Shown: piece by piece, positions 22,541 through 35,419 of the stretch | Position numbering within the stretch: position 1 is the first letter of the stretch | How the letters are laid out: the number at the start of each line of letters is the position of its first letter | Assembly: GCF_027744825.2 (NCBI RefSeq) | Contig: NC_071334.1 | Span: 7,510,437 to 7,574,436 of the forward strand | Reading direction: 5' to 3' | Length of the DNA: 64,000 bases | Source of the DNA: Synchiropus splendidus | Taxonomy: Eukaryota > Chordata > Actinopteri > Syngnathiformes > Callionymidae | Notes under the pieces: model-generated | The model's database searches: none | Told to the model about the DNA's origin: nothing | The model's input: the letters and a program-made list of their open reading frames with translations, nothing else | Made by a program: the position numbers and the translations under genes

Positions 22541-23130
22541 CTTGCTGAATTTCACCCAGGACCAGGACCAATCACCGGAGACTGTGCCCTAAAAGACGTA
22601 CTGAAAGTGTGTAAAAAGGGTCAGGGCCAGATGGTCTTTGTCTCACAACAGTTTTTTTCAACCTTTTTTGAGCCATGGCACCCTTGGTTCATTGAAGAAA
22701 TCCCAAGCCACACCACCGCCAAAGTGCACTTGTGCTAAAACTCCTACAGAAAATCCCTATTCATTTGTGAAAAAATGTAGCTACTGACACTTGGCTATTT
22801 GCAGAAACAAATTGCAGAAAATTATTTGTTTCAAATGTGTCCAGAAAGTTGTGGGCAGTATGGTGTATTTAGTATGATGTATTTATTTGCTTTGCTTACT
22901 TTAAATAACTGTTTCAATTTTATCACTTCTCTTTTGCATTACTTCATTGTAGTTTTGAGTTTCCAGACAAATCCTTCGCATTTTTTGCCAGAACTTGCTT
23001 CATAAAAACAATGATTCTTTCTTTCTTCACATTTATTGTGTTGTGCATTTCGTTTTTCGACAACTTTTAAGCACAAAGCAAACTTTGACAGTCCATGAGT
23101 ATCTATAAAGTTTTGAAGTGAGACGTCACG
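22541..23130. repeat. mixed repeats: block shared with 42297-42400, then hAT-like sequence
   Basis: The segment around CCAGGACCAATCACCGGAGAC (22556-22650) recurs at 42300-42400. From about 22650 the run CAGTTTTTTTCAACC...GAGCCATGGCACCC looks like the terminal sequence of common hAT-type repeats. No gene is seen. Confidence 0.4.
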
Positions 23131-23890
23131 TTAGCCGTTAGCTCTGTGGTGCAGGCAGTCTTTGGTGTCGCGGCTTGGACAAGGATCCCTCCCTCCCTCC
23201 CTCCATGGTTCTGTGATGAAAGTGTGTGGTCCAGTTAGAGGCGCATCAGGTTTAAAAACAGCTGGAAGTTGCGCATGTGAGCGGCTTCTTGGCTGTGAGT
23301 GTGTGGGAAGAGGAGCGCTGCGCACCACAGCAGCCCTTTCGTCAGCGTCCCCCCCCAGATTTGCACGCGGAGTGAGTGACGCTGTCACAGTGGATGGACA
23401 ACCTCCAAGCTTCATGTTTAAATCTGGAAGTGTCATCTCTCCTGGAGAAGGGGGCAGTGTCTCCAGTGCTCAGGTACGGGGAGGAAGTGGGTTTTTATTC
23501 TCTGTATTTTGGGGTGAGGAGGACTGAGATGCGGTGTTAGAACCACACAGAACGCGGGGATTGAGTATTCTGACTTATTTGGACGACTGGCTGGTCCTGG
23601 CATCATCCAGAGAGGAGGCAAGGGATCACACGTCTGCACTTCTGAGTCACATCAGAATTCTGGGGTTCGTGGTGATTCTACGGAAGAGTCCACTGATTCC
23701 CAGCACACAGATAAAAGACCTGAGGATTTGGCTGGATTCACCAATGATGCCAGTCCGTCTATTAGATGTGAGGACGGCATCATGACTCAGTCGGCTCAGT
23801 AAAGTGAGAGACAACTCCAGACTAAGAGCTCACAAAATGATGTTGCTGTTGGGACTGATGTCAAAGTCAAAATCAGCTTTATTGTCAAGA
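23131..23890 (+). mobile_element. DIRS1-like retrotransposon fragment with YLDDW motif
   Basis: The open frame at 23534-23785 contains LTYLDDWLVLASSREEA, the palm motif characteristic of DIRS-type RTs, followed by LGFVV and LIPSTQIKDL. The segment at 23330-23420 corresponds to the 5' piece seen at 6150-6240. Deletions remove the rest. The tail (GTTGGGACTGATGTCAAAGTC) is shared with 16055-16085. Confidence 0.75.
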
Positions 23891-24061
23891 AACCATTGTT
23901 GTGCTAGGCTGGCCAGTGCTGAGGTACGATGGTGTGCACTCAGTAAACAGAAGGTTAAGGTGTTCATAAAAGTGTCAGGGTGAGAACGAAGTTACAATCC
24001 TCTCTCACTCATTAAAAATCTCAATCTTCCTTCATGCAAAACGTCCACATGTCCCAACAGT

Positions 24062-24224
24062 TGGTTTTGCATGTCACTCTTCCCCGCCACTAGTGGCCGC
24101 TATTTCCTATTGTCCTTCTCATACTTACCTCTGATCCCTGTGCAGAAGAAGAGCTGCAGCTACATCCGTACGAACGAGCTGCTCGTTGTGAAGACTGAAA
24201 TTCAGTTTTTTTTTATTTAGAGAG
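24062..24224 (+). promoter_or_regulatory. gene E exon 0 and promoter-proximal block
   Basis: Has CCGCCACTAGTGGCCGCT and a donor-like GAGAG|GTAATT at 24225. The usual acceptor CTCAG before exon 1 reads CTCAC here, so splicing would need another AG, for example GGAAG near 24313. Confidence 0.45.
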
Positions 24225-24313
24225 GTAATTTGGTGGAAAGGGGTTTTCCCATTTTTCTTACCTACGATTTGTTTTTAAATGTGAGGTTTTTTTTTCTCCC
24301 ATGCTCACTGGAA

Positions 24314-24514
24314 GACGCCCGTTATTTTCGTCTCTCAGATCACAGAAGCAGCTTCGTGTTCTTTTGCTCTCCTCTGGACAATGAAGGTGTCCGGACTGCG
24401 GAGCTTGAAAGCTTCAAGCAGCGGCTGTTAGTTGCTGTCGACGATCATCTGCTGCCGAGTTTTCACGACATGTTTATCGGCGATTAACGATAGATATGGA
24501 GAACAAGAGAGCAG
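24314..24514 (+). CDS. gene E exon 1 (start codon exon)
   Basis: Coding part: ATG at 24496 to 24514 (MENKRA plus one base), GT at 24515. A deletion just upstream, and a TAA in the old upstream frame (MFIGD-stop), do not affect this start. No exon 2 is found before exon 3. Exon 1 joins exon 3 in phase (19 + 1094 nt = 371 codons including stop). Confidence 0.55.
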
Positions 24515-25118
24515 GTACACTGATACTGTATAAAAATGTCCCAAGTGGGATTTGGTGGGGACATTTTTAACTGTCATGAAGTCACGGATATAAGGGTTAT
24601 AACAGGTCTATAGCTAATTCTTAGTGTGATGATGAAGTGATGCTGAATAATGCTTTTTAAGTATAAATATAAAAACATAAATATATAAAAACATAAAAAC
24701 TTTGCTCCAAGTGGTTGCTCCACAATGAGACGCATACAGGCGCCGTGCCATTGCAAAAAAAATGCATTAGCATGATTCATGTGGCCAGTTGATTCTTTTT
24801 GTGTCGTTCAAATCATCGAATTAATATATTTTATGATATTATGTATGCCGCCTCAATATATTTTATTTTGGAGCGTCTTTGTTGTTATCGACTGTTGTTG
24901 CTGTGACACGTCAAAAATTTCCACACTTTGTTACAAATCCAACCCAATCCAATTGCAAAACGACTGCTGACCCCATAAACATATATAGGGCAGGTGGGTC
25001 AGCAGCAGCCCAATGCAAACCAGTGACAGCAACAAATCAAAAAGAAAATAGATATTTTGGCTCCAGCATTGATTCTAAATAATCTCTCTAATCATGTACT
25101 TTAATGTACTTGAAACAG
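24515..25118. other. gene E intron (exon 2 deleted)
   Basis: After 25 bp of typical intron 1 start the sequence jumps to the pre-exon 3 block, so exon 2 and most of intron 2 are missing compared with gene B. No other feature is seen. Confidence 0.55.
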
Positions 25119-26212
25119 AACCAGCTGGCGACTTGGATGCACCTCTCCATCCTGACCACCAGATGTCATTGTCTTCTGAATCAGACACTGATGACAGTGA
25201 AGACTGGAGAGAAACCAGTGACTATAAAACAGATTCTAACTCTGTTGAGGAGCCGCACATTGATGTCAGAGAGGAGACAGATGCTGATCACAAATCACTG
25301 ATCTGCTCTGAAAGTGGAGAGAAATGCCTCACAAAGGCTGGACTGACTGAAGACGGGAAATCCTGCTGTGGACCTTTCGCTTGTTTGCTTTGTGGGAAAC
25401 GTTTTGAGAAGAGATGGATTCTGAGGAAGCACATGAAAATTCACACTCAAGAAAAGCCTTTCATCTGCTCCCAGTGTGGAAAATGTTTTTCACGTGACGC
25501 TCACCTAAATAGTCACATGAGAATTCACACTAGAGAAAAGCCTTTCATATGTTCCCAGTGTGCAAAATGTTTTTCACATAAATCTCACCTGAATAGTCAC
25601 ATGAGAATCCACTCTGGAGAAAAGCCTTTCATCTGTTCCCAGTGTGGAAAATGTTTTTCACAGAAATCACAACTTAATACTCACATGAGAATTCACACTG
25701 GAGAAAAGCCTTTCATCTGCTCCCAATGTGGTAAATGTTTTTCACAGAAAGATAAGCTGAAAAGTCACATGACAATTCACTCTGAAGAAAAGCCTTATAT
25801 TTGCTCCCAATGTGGAAAATGTTTTTCACATAAATCCTACCTGAATAGACACATGAGAATTCACACTGGAGAAAAGCCTTTCATCTGTCCCCATTGTGGA
25901 AAATGTTTTTCAAGAAGATTCAGCCTGAATAGTCACATGAGAATTCACTCTGGAGAAAAGCCTTTCATCTGCTCCCAGTGTGGAAAATGTTTTTCGAGAA
26001 GATTCTGCCTGAATAGTCACATGAAAATTCACTCTGGAGAAAAGCCTTTCATCTGCTCCCTGTGTGGAAAATGTTTTTCACGTGTAGATAACCTGAACAT
26101 TCACATGAGAATTCACTCTGGAGAACAACCTTTCATCTGCTCTCATTGTGGGAAATGTTTTACACATGCAGCCTCCATTAAGAAGCACTTGAGGATTCAC
26201 ACTGGGGAATAA
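25119..26212 (+). CDS. zinc-finger gene E, exon 3: 10 C2H2 fingers
   Basis: Starts after GAAACAG (AG 25117-25118) in phase 1; TAA at 26210-26212. The predicted product with exon 1 is 370 aa. Acidic region, decayed cysteine module, then ten complete fingers from [12 protein letters not shown] to [17 protein letters not shown]. It is the closest relative of gene F. The two share nearly every helix, but E has two successive SRRF fingers ([10 protein letters not shown] and FSRRFCLNSH) where F has one, a gain or loss of one 84-bp unit. The frame is intact with all ligands present. Confidence 0.94.
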
Positions 26213-27469
26213 TCTGTGATCTCCTTCTAGGTGAAGAATGTCTTGTGCACAAGGACTGGCTGATACAACACGTCAATATACGACTGAAGAGAAAAATCTT
26301 TCGAGTGCTCCCTGTTTTGCACAAATGGAACCTGAATAGACACGTGACACTCCCATTTGACAACCTTTTGATTTTCTTATTACAGACATGTTTCTTTCTT
26401 TGTCATATAGGTCAGTGTGAAGTAACATTTAAGAACATGTGAAATGATAATTGTTAATGTATACAGTACATTACATTGTCCATTACATAAAGTCACAACT
26501 GCGTAGGGCTGGTCGTATCAAAGCTTTGCTGTTACCGAAATTTACTACGATGACTGACGTCATTTTGGGCATGTTGGTAAATTCCGTATTCTGTATAAAA
26601 AGGAAAATAAAAGTCCTTTTTTGTATATTTGGACTATTTGTGTTCAGCAATGTTTAGCAATGTTTTCCCCCCTTTTACATGGGGTAGCACGTGTCCAGTC
26701 ACATGACTCCACCCATCCAGTCAGAGTAAGTGGTGAACATTCAAGATAACATGAACAATATTCACAGTTTGTCAACGTCGCTTTTGCACTCTCCCTTCAC
26801 AGCAGAGCTTAAACACCAACCAACCACAAACCTGGCTTCATGCTTGTCGCTGATTGACAGCTGTATTCAGCCTGGCAAACAGCTTTTGTTTATGTCTCTT
26901 AAAGGTGTCACAAATACGTGCGGGAACATGTTCAACTGAGCAACCAATCAGAAATACATTCCATATCTGCACCAAACATTCAATTTCAGACCCAAGTCAA
27001 ACAATAGCTTGAGGTAATGTGAACCACAAACTCGTGTAAGGACCCACGTAGATGTTACTAATCACAGTTAGCATCGCAACGGAGCTGCTCAACGTCCTCC
27101 TCCTTGCAGTTTGACTCCAAAGGTTTACTGTCCGGTGCTCTTGCACCTATTTATGGTGTATGTATAAAGAGCAAATAATATTCTTCATAAGTAATAAACC
27201 GTAGGGCCTGTGCATCCCAGTATGTACAACCCTGGGAGGAGGATTTATTGTGCATTCATTGTTATCAAGGTAAACAAGCCAATTTATGGTTGTGTAAATC
27301 TAAACTCTACAGTTCATAAAACAGTGCAGTTGTAAAGCGCAAAACAGAAAGTTAAGGCGTTGAAAAAAAGTTGTGTGTCGGGGAAAACCAAGTTAGAATC
27401 CCTTCTCACTCATATCAAAGGTCTGTCTTCCTCCACGCAAAACGTCTATGTCCGAACAGCTGGTTTTGC
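26213..27469 (+). other. gene E 3' flank and intergenic block (duplicated at 34199-35419)
   Basis: Contains an AATAAA at 26606-26611 within the conserved post-stop block, then about 700 bp (26650-27350) repeated almost unchanged after gene F. Short open frames here (for example 26730-26939) recur in the other copy but with no family I know. No gene is called. Confidence 0.5.
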
Positions 27470-27853
27470 GTGTCACTCTTCCCCGCCACTAGTGGCCGCT
27501 GTTAACTGTAGTCCTTCTCAGTCCTTCTTACCTCTGACCCCTGTGGAGAAGAAGAGCTGCCGCTACGGTTTTCGCCTTTTTGTTATCTACGTTTTAAATA
27601 TGAGATTTCCCCCCTCCGATCTCACTGGAAGACGCCCATTATTTTCTTCTCTCAGAACACAGAAGCAGCTTCGTGTTCTTTTGCTCTCCTCTGGACAATG
27701 AAGGTGTCCGGACTGCGGAGCTTGAAAGCTTCAAGCAGCGACTGTTAGTTGCTGTCGACGATCATCTGCTGCCGAGGTTTCACATGTTCATCGGCTCTTA
27801 ACGACAGACGGAACGGAAGAGGATCCTACTGGAGATGGAGACCGAGAGAGCAG
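27470..27853 (+). CDS. gene F exon 0 remnant and exon 1 (start codon exon)
   Basis: Exon 0 is cut after GAAGAAGAGCTGCCGCTACG, losing about 80 bp with its donor. Coding exon 1 is ATG 27835 to 27853 (METERA plus one base), GT at 27854. The older upstream frame has a TAA (MFIGS-stop), which is harmless if this ATG is the start. Intron 1 now contains a 3.8-kb Gypsy element before exon 2 at 31738. Confidence 0.5.
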
Positions 27854-27926
27854 GTACACTGATACTGTATAATAGCGACATCATAGTGGAACACGGTACA
27901 TGACTGTAGGGACAAGGGAAAAATAA

Positions 27927-30900
27927 GGAGGCACGAACGTTTTCTTTGGTTCAGTTCTTTAATGAAAGTTAACACAAGACGAACATCCATACATCCGGGC
28001 GTCTGCTCCTCGAACGTCAACACGTATTCACATATACACATTCGTCATGACGTGACATCCCCCTCTTTTTGAGTGCAGACATTTTTTCTTTCTTGAAGGA
28101 TCAGTTCCATGAAAATGTTTTCCAACACTACACATAAAATATATTCTCAGTAACTCTATCAACTTAGAGAACTATCTATATGATATTCATTCTCTGTACC
28201 TAGCAGGTCGTCTAGTTTATCTTCCAGATCTCGTACATCTGAGTGCTTCAGGCACTGGACAGTTTTCTGCTGTGACTTCAGTGAGCTTGCTACTTTGTGA
28301 CTGACTCACTTTTCTGAAACTCTTGACGCCAAATTCCCACCAACATCTTGGTAAACCTCTCTAGGTAAAACTTTCTCTAACGTTCTTCTCAGAAACTTCT
28401 TACTTTCTCCTGTAGGTACTGATGTCAGGTGTTAGACCAAGAAAATATTTTGGCTGTTCGTGTTGATGTAGTTCTACAGCGGGCTGCCATGTGTCACCCT
28501 TGAGTAGTCGGACCTTCTCACCACCTAGTTGTCCTGGAAGCGTCTTTGTTTGTCTATCAAAGTAAATTTTCTGCTTTTGTTGTCTGTGCTCCAGTTGTGC
28601 TAGAGACAGTCCTATTCCTTTCAAAGGTGTGTTTCGAAACTCCAGCAAAGCAATGTATTGGTCTCCCTAAGTTCTTGATGGTCTGCACCATTCTTTCTGC
28701 TTGACCATTTGACTGAGGATGACCAGGGCTGGAAGTAACATGCCTAAATTCCCAATGTTCTGCAAAGCACTTTAACTCAGCTCATGAATATTGGGGTCCA
28801 TTGTCTGAAACAACACAGTCTGGAATACTGTGTCTCGTAAATAATGACTATAAGGCTACAACAACACTTTCATTGTCATTGTGTTAGTTAACTTCATGAC
28901 TTCAGGGAATTTTGAGAAAGAATCTACACATCGTAGAAAAGGAAAAGGAAGGAAAAGGTCTTTGTGGTATAGGATGTGAAGTCAGTGGTTCTCTTGAGTT
29001 CCACTTTCTGTTTTCATTACAGGTAGCTCACTTAGAGACCAACTCCTCTATTTGACTTCCCATGCTTGGCCAAAACAAAACAACTCTGGCCCTTTCTTTG
29101 CACTTCACTATTCCAAGTGTGACTGGTGTATTTTATTCAGCCTTTCTTGTCTCAGCTGATTTGGAACAATACGTTTAGCTCCTTTGGACATCAATCCATC
29201 TGAGTGAGTCATTTCATCCCTGAATGTCCAATATGCTTGAACTTCTGATGGTGTGGAACTTTTCTTTTCTGGCCTGTAGGTGACCTCCAGACTGTATCTC
29301 TGGAGTCTCAGCCACATTCTCTGGAGTCTCATTGCTGCCTGATATGTTTTTTTTAAAAAAAACACTGCTGCTCCACCACGACTTCTTTGCCATAAACATA
29401 TTGATGGAACCTTTCACAACCATACACAATTGCAAGTAGTTCTTTTTCTATTTGAAAAGGAACTACTCTAGAACCATATGCCACAGGTTGTTCTTGCTGT
29501 TGCAACACGGCCCCAATTCCTTCTGCACTGGCATCCACAGACAACGTCACCCGTTGGCTCACATCTAAAAACTTCAGTGTCGGTGCATTGGTGACAAGCA
29601 GCTTAAGTTTCTCACAACTTTTCTGCTGAGTCTCTTCCCTGTGCCACTCTATAGCTCCCTCTAGCAGCAGTCTTAAACGGGCACTGACATCAGACAATTT
29701 GGGAATAAACTTGGCCAGATACTGAACCATTCCCATGAACCTTTGCAGTTCAGTCTTGCACTGTGGTGGAGGAAGCTCTGTAACGGCTCTCACTTTCTCT
29801 TCATTCGGTTTCAGACCATCAGCACTGAGGCTGACATGTCCAATGTATTTGATATCTGTGGTTCTGATGATGCATTTGTCTCTGTTCTCATCTGGGCCAC
29901 TGCTCTTTGGACACTTCTGGTGCAGAGGAAATTCCAAACTGCATTCTCTTGAATCTAATCGGCCAATGTGAGTGTGGAAAGTGCATAGTTTGGTACTTTG
30001 GTCATCCAGTTTTATTTGCCAAATTCCTCGATTTGCATACAGAACTGACAAGTATTTATCACTTTGCATTCTAGATACAACTCCTTCCACTGCATGTGAT
30101 GGATACTGTTCCCTTTTTTTCAATTCAAATCTTTCGGGTCCATGCAGATTGGAATTTTATTTGGTGTCACAACAGTCAGCATGCTGTTGACCCTCTCTGT
30201 TGGTTCTGTCTGTCTCTCGATGATGCCCATATTTTCCATGTGGTGAAGCTCCTCAATGACTCTCTCCCTGATATCTACTGGGATCTTTCTGGGAGCATGA
30301 ACCACAGGTTTTACTGTTGAGTCTATTTCGATATGGTACTTGCCAGGTAAGCAGCCCAAACCTTCAAAAGGTCTTCATAATCCTTGATACAACTGAGACT
30401 CTCTCTTCCAAGTTCATGAATCTTCTTCATCTTGCCAAGCTTCTGGCAGGTAGAAGCACCCACGATGGCTGGTACACCTCCTTAGTTATCTCAAACTCAA
30501 TACTGTGCTTCTTTCTTTTGTATTCACATGACCAGCGGTGTTGTTCTTTGTCCAGAGAAAGTCACTTGTTTGCTGTTAGTTGCCTTGAGTCCTTTTAGAT
30601 TCAAAGATTCATATGTTTTCATCGACATAGTGTTGGAGTCAGCTCCAGTATCCAGTTTGAATTTCACACACGTGTTATTTATGATCAAGTTTTATGTCCA
30701 TCTTTCTTTATTTGCCTCTTCAGTGTCCATGACTTTGATGTGGTTTTCTTTATACACTTGAACGGTACCCACGAACATGTCTTCTTGTTGATTGATTTCG
30801 ACTATGTGGGTTTTCCTCCCACTCTGTCGATTCAAGGCACATTTTTTGCAAAATGATTTCCTGTTCAACATAATTTGCAAACTTGACCCATCGCTGGACA

Positions 30901-31698
30901 CTTGTCTCTTTCATGCACATATCCACATCTGTTGCATTCTGCATTCTTTTGGCTGGCAGCTTTTCCATGGACGTTTGTTTTTATTCAGATTTTTTGAACT
31001 TTGTTAACCTCTGATTCTTCCGTGAGTGCTTTGACTTGGCTCGACGTTATTTCACTAGCTCGACAAATGCTCACTGCTTTCTCCAGAGTCAGATGTGCCT
31101 CTCTCAACAGTCTGCCTCTGACTTGATCATTGGTTATTCCACACACAACTCTGTCCCTGACGAGGGAATCGTGAAGCTGACCAAATTTGCAGTCTTTAGC
31201 TTTGTTTTTCAAATCTGTGTCATATGCATCTATTGTCTCAGACGGTTTCTGTGACCTTGTGAAAAACATATGTCTGATGTACGGTAAGTTTTTTTCGTGG
31301 CTCACAGTGTTCTTGAAGCTTTCATTTCAATACGTCGATTTTATCAGTCTCGTCGTCCTCTAATTCTCCCACAACATGTAAAAAAGTCGCACACTGCACC
31401 TTCTCTGGCTTTTCCACGAATCCACTGGCTGTGCAGAACAGATCGAAGTGTTGAATCCAGCTTCTCCAGTTATCAGCGAGATTGCCCTGCAGACTCAGAT
31501 GTGGTGGTGGTTGAAACTGCGCCATTCTTCTTTACTTTGTCTTCTGACACCATGTAATATCAGGCTTCCAAGGAGGCAGGATGGCAAGGGTCTTCATTGA
31601 TTCAGTTCTTAAATTGAAGTTAACACAACAAACTAACATCTGTACATATGGGGGTCTGCAACACGTATTCACATATACACATACATCATTATGTGACA
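27927..31698 (-). mobile_element. Gypsy LTR retrotransposon, degenerate, in gene F intron 1
   Basis: Minus-strand element. The 5' LTR is 31553-31698 (146 bp, TGT...ACA), with a primer-binding-like TGGTGTCAGAAG at 31552-31541. Gag lies at about 30985-31525 in two frames, with a CCHC-type knuckle near 30880-30960. The protease D-T-G region is near 30640-30660. RT pieces are at 30120-30359 and 29800-30120, and an RNase H segment with VDAS is near 29510-29550. An integrase C-terminal scrap lies at 28400-28648, a purine tract (AGAGGGGGA) at 28058-28070, and the 3' LTR at 27927-28057, lacking about 25 bp. The RT palm YxDD region is deleted and frameshifts abound, so it is dead. The copy at 35985-39361 is its duplicate. 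Confidence 0.88.
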
Positions 31699-31737
31699 AA
31701 CAGCTGGGAATATGGACTATCACCTCTATGTTCACAG

Positions 31738-31836
31738 GACCAGGAAACAGGAGAGGCCAAACACAGAACAATGCTGGAACCTCAGATGAAGAAACAAAAG
31801 GGAGGGACGACATTGGATACACACGTGTTACATCAG
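31738..31836 (+). CDS. gene F exon 2
   Basis: A 99-nt symmetric exon after GTTCACAG, with GT at 31837. It encodes the family's basic-to-acidic stretch (TQNNAGTSDEETKGRDD...YTRVTS). It lies 3.9 kb from exon 1 because of the Gypsy insertion. Confidence 0.6.
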
Positions 31837-33188
31837 GTATGAATGTTGTTCAGAAATGTTCTCATTTCCTTGATTCTGAAGAGGAATATTCACACTGGAA
31901 TGAAGGAAAAAGACAGATAGCAGCAGAAAAGTGAGAAAATACCCTGCGAATAGCGGTGGAATTTAGGTGGATTGGTTGTAACAAAAACCCGCCCCCCACT
32001 ACAGCTCTTTCTGGAACGGTTCAGTGACCCCTGCTTTACATAGTTTCCACTGTTCAAAATGTTTTGCATGTACTTTTGTAATATTCATTTGTCCCAATGT
32101 GTATTCAATGTTATGTGTCTGTGTTGAGCTGTTGACTTAGCAGTGTCCTTAGGAGATTGATAAGTTTCAGTGTTCGGTCCAACATCAGGGGGGAAAACGC
32201 CTTTTCCAGCTCCAGTTCTGGTCTGATGTCAGGACCTGACCTCAGTAACGTCACAAGCAGTGATGAAAGTGAACTTGAAAACACTGTCTCTCACTTTGAA
32301 ATGGAATTGTTTCTATTCAGTCACAGTGACAACACAGACACAAACATCCTTATTTTGTGGCACTTCACTGAGGCAGTTGAACACTATTGAACAGATCCGC
32401 ATGGGTGTGTTTACACAAAACTCTCTATTATTTGAAATCCACCCATTGAAAACACTACAGCACCAGCCTTTGCAGCAGCTGTTCTCTGGTTTATACTCTG
32501 GTTAGAAAGAGTTGAGTTTGCCACTCTACTTTGAAGAGCTGTTTGTAAGAAACACTGTGGTTCAATCGCTATTGAAAATGCCCTGAAACAAGTGGAATGG
32601 CAACACTTTTAACTGTCCAGAAGTCAGAGATATAATGGTTATGAGAGGTCTATAAGTAATTCTTAGTGTGATAAAGTGATGCTAGATAATGCTTTTTAAC
32701 TGTAAATCTAAAAACATAAATATTTTAAAATGCACACAGGCGCTGTGCCATTGCAAAAAAAAAAAAAAAAAAAAAAAAAAAAGCACAATTAATGTGGCCG
32801 GTTGATTCTTTTTGTGTCGTTCAAATTGTTCAATTGTTCAAATATTTTCTTGTATTATATAAGATGACCCATTATATTTTAATTGGAGCGTCTTTGTTGT
32901 TATTGACTGTTGCTGCTGTGACACATTAAATTTCCCCTCTGTGCAACAAATCCAACCCAATCCAACTCCCAAACAACTGCAATCTATGATCTGACAGTGG
33001 TCTAAAACTACATGACAGCATTCCAGTAAAAGCACATGCTGGCCTCATTAACTCTACACATATCGGGCAGGTGGGTCAGGAGCAGCCCAATGAATTACAT
33101 AACAGCAATAAATCAAAACGAAAATAGATATTTTGACTCCAACATTGATTCTAAATAATCTCTCTAATCATGTAAGACACAGAAACAG
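31837..33188. other. gene F intron 2
   Basis: Homologous to gene C intron 2. It includes a poly(A)/A-rich run at about 32755-32782 and the duplicated pre-exon 3 block (32790-33180). No gene is seen. Confidence 0.5.
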
Positions 33189-34198
33189 AACCAGCTGGCG
33201 ACTTGGATGCACCTCTCCATCCTGACCACCAGATGTCATTGTCTTCTGATTCAGACACTGATGACAGTGAAGACTGGAGAGAAACCAGTGACTATAAAAC
33301 AGATTCCAACTCTGTTGAGGAGCCACACGTTGATGTCAGGGAGGAGACAGATGCTGGTCATAAATCACTGATCTGCTCCGAAAGTGGAGAGAAATGCCTC
33401 ACAAAGTCTGGACTGACTGAAGACAGGAAATCCTGCAGTGGACCTTTCGCTTGTTTGGTTTGCGGGAAACGTTTTGAGAAGAGATGGATTCTGAGGAAAC
33501 ACATGAAAATTCACACTCAAGAAAAGCCTTTCATCTGTTCCCGGTGTGGAAAATGTTTTTCACGTGACGCTCACCTGAATAGTCACATGAGAGTTCACAC
33601 CAGAGAAAAGCCTTTCATCTGTTCCCAGTGTGGAAAATGTTTTTCACATAAATCTCACCTGAATAGTCACATGAGAATCCACTCTGGAGAAAAGCCTTTC
33701 ATCTGTTCCCAGTGTGGAAAATGTTTTTCACAGAAATCTCAACTTAATACTCACATGAGAATTCACACTGGAGAAAAGCCTTTCATCTGCTCCCAGTGTG
33801 GTAAATGTTTTTCACAGAAAGATAACCTGAAAAGTCACATGAGAATTCACTCTGAAGAAAAGCCTTACATCTGCTCCCAATGTGGAAAATGTTTTTCACA
33901 GAAATCTTACCTGAATAGACACATGAGAATTCACACTGGAGAAAAGCCTTTCATCTGCTCCCAGTGTGGAAAATGTTTTTCAAGAAGATTCAGCCTGAAT
34001 AGTCACATGAAAATTCACTCTGGAGAAAAGCCTTTCATTTGCTCCCTGTGTGGAAAATGTTTTTCACGTGTAGATAACCTGAACATTCACATGAGAATTC
34101 ACTCTGGAGAACAACCTTTCATCTGCTCTCATTGTGGGAAATGTTTTACACATGCAGCCTCCATGAAGAAGCACTTGAGGATTCACACTGGGGAATAA
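33189..34198 (+). CDS. zinc-finger gene F, exon 3: 9 C2H2 fingers
   Basis: Starts after GAAACAG (AG 33187-33188) in phase 1; TAA ends at 34198. The predicted product joined with exons 1 and 2 is 375 aa. Acidic region with DAGHK in place of DADHK, decayed cysteine module, nine complete fingers from [12 protein letters not shown] to [17 protein letters not shown]. It is almost a copy of gene E minus one SRRF finger. Frame and ligands are intact. Whether it is expressed is uncertain, because exon 0 is damaged and intron 1 carries a Gypsy element. Confidence 0.93.
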
Positions 34199-35419
34199 TC
34201 TGTCATCTCCTTCTAGGTGAGGAATGTCTTGTGCACAAGGACTGGCTGATACAACACATCAATATACGACTGAGGAGAAAAATCTTTCGAGTGCTCCCTG
34301 TTTTGCACAAATGGAACCTGAATATACATGTAACACTCCCATTTGACAAACTTTTGATTTTCTTATTACAGACATGTTTCTTTCTTTGTCATATAGGTCA
34401 GTGTGAAGTAACATTTAAGAACATGTGAAATGATAATTGTTAATGTATACAAGTCACAACTGAGTAGGGCTGGTCGTACCAAAACTTTGCTGTTACCGAA
34501 ATTTACTACGATAACTGACGTCATTTTGGGCATGTTGGTAAATTCTGTATTCTGTATAAAAATGAAAATAAAAGTCCTTTTTTGTCTATTTGAACCGTGT
34601 GTTCTGGTTAGCAATGTTTTCCCCCCTTTTACATGGGGTAGCATGTGTGCAGTCACATGACTCCACCCATCCAGTCAGAGTAAGTGGTGAACATTCAAGA
34701 TAACATGAACAATATTCACAGTTTGTCAACGTCGCTTTTGCACTCTCCCTTCACAGCAGAGCTTAAACACCAACCAACCACAAATCTTGTTTCATGCTTG
34801 TCGCTGATCGACAGCTGTATTCAGCCTGGCAAACAGCTTTTGTTTACATCTCTTAAAGGTGTCACAAATACGTTCAGGAACATGTTCAACTGAGCAACCA
34901 ATCAGAAATACATTCCATATCTGCACCAAACATTCAATTTCAGACCCAAGTCAAACAATAGCTTGAGGTGATGTGAACCACAAACTCGTGTAAGGACCCA
35001 CGTAGATGTTACTAATCACAGTTAATATGGCAGCGGAGCTGCTCAACGTCCTCCTCCTTGCAGTTTGACTCCAAAGGTTTACTGTCCGGTGCTCTTGCAC
35101 CTATTTATGGTGTATGTATAAAGAGCAAATAATATTCTTCATAAGTAATAAACCGTAGGGCCTGTGCATCCCAGTATGTACAACCCTGGGAGGAGGATTT
35201 ATTGTGCATTCATTGTTATCAAGGTAAACAAGCCAATTTATGGTTGTGTAAATCTAAACTCTACAGTTCATAAAACAGTGCAGTTGTAAAGCGCAAAACA
35301 GAAAGTTAAGGCATTGAAAAAAAGTTGTGTGTCGGGGAAAACCAAGTTAGAATCCCTTCTCACTCATATCAAAGGTCTGTCTTCCTCCACGCAAAACGTC
35401 TATGTCCGAACAGCTGGTT
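34199..35419 (+). other. gene F 3' flank and intergenic block (duplicate of 26213-27469)
   Basis: Near-identical to the sequence after gene E, with AATAAA at 34567-34572. No gene is supported. Confidence 0.5.
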
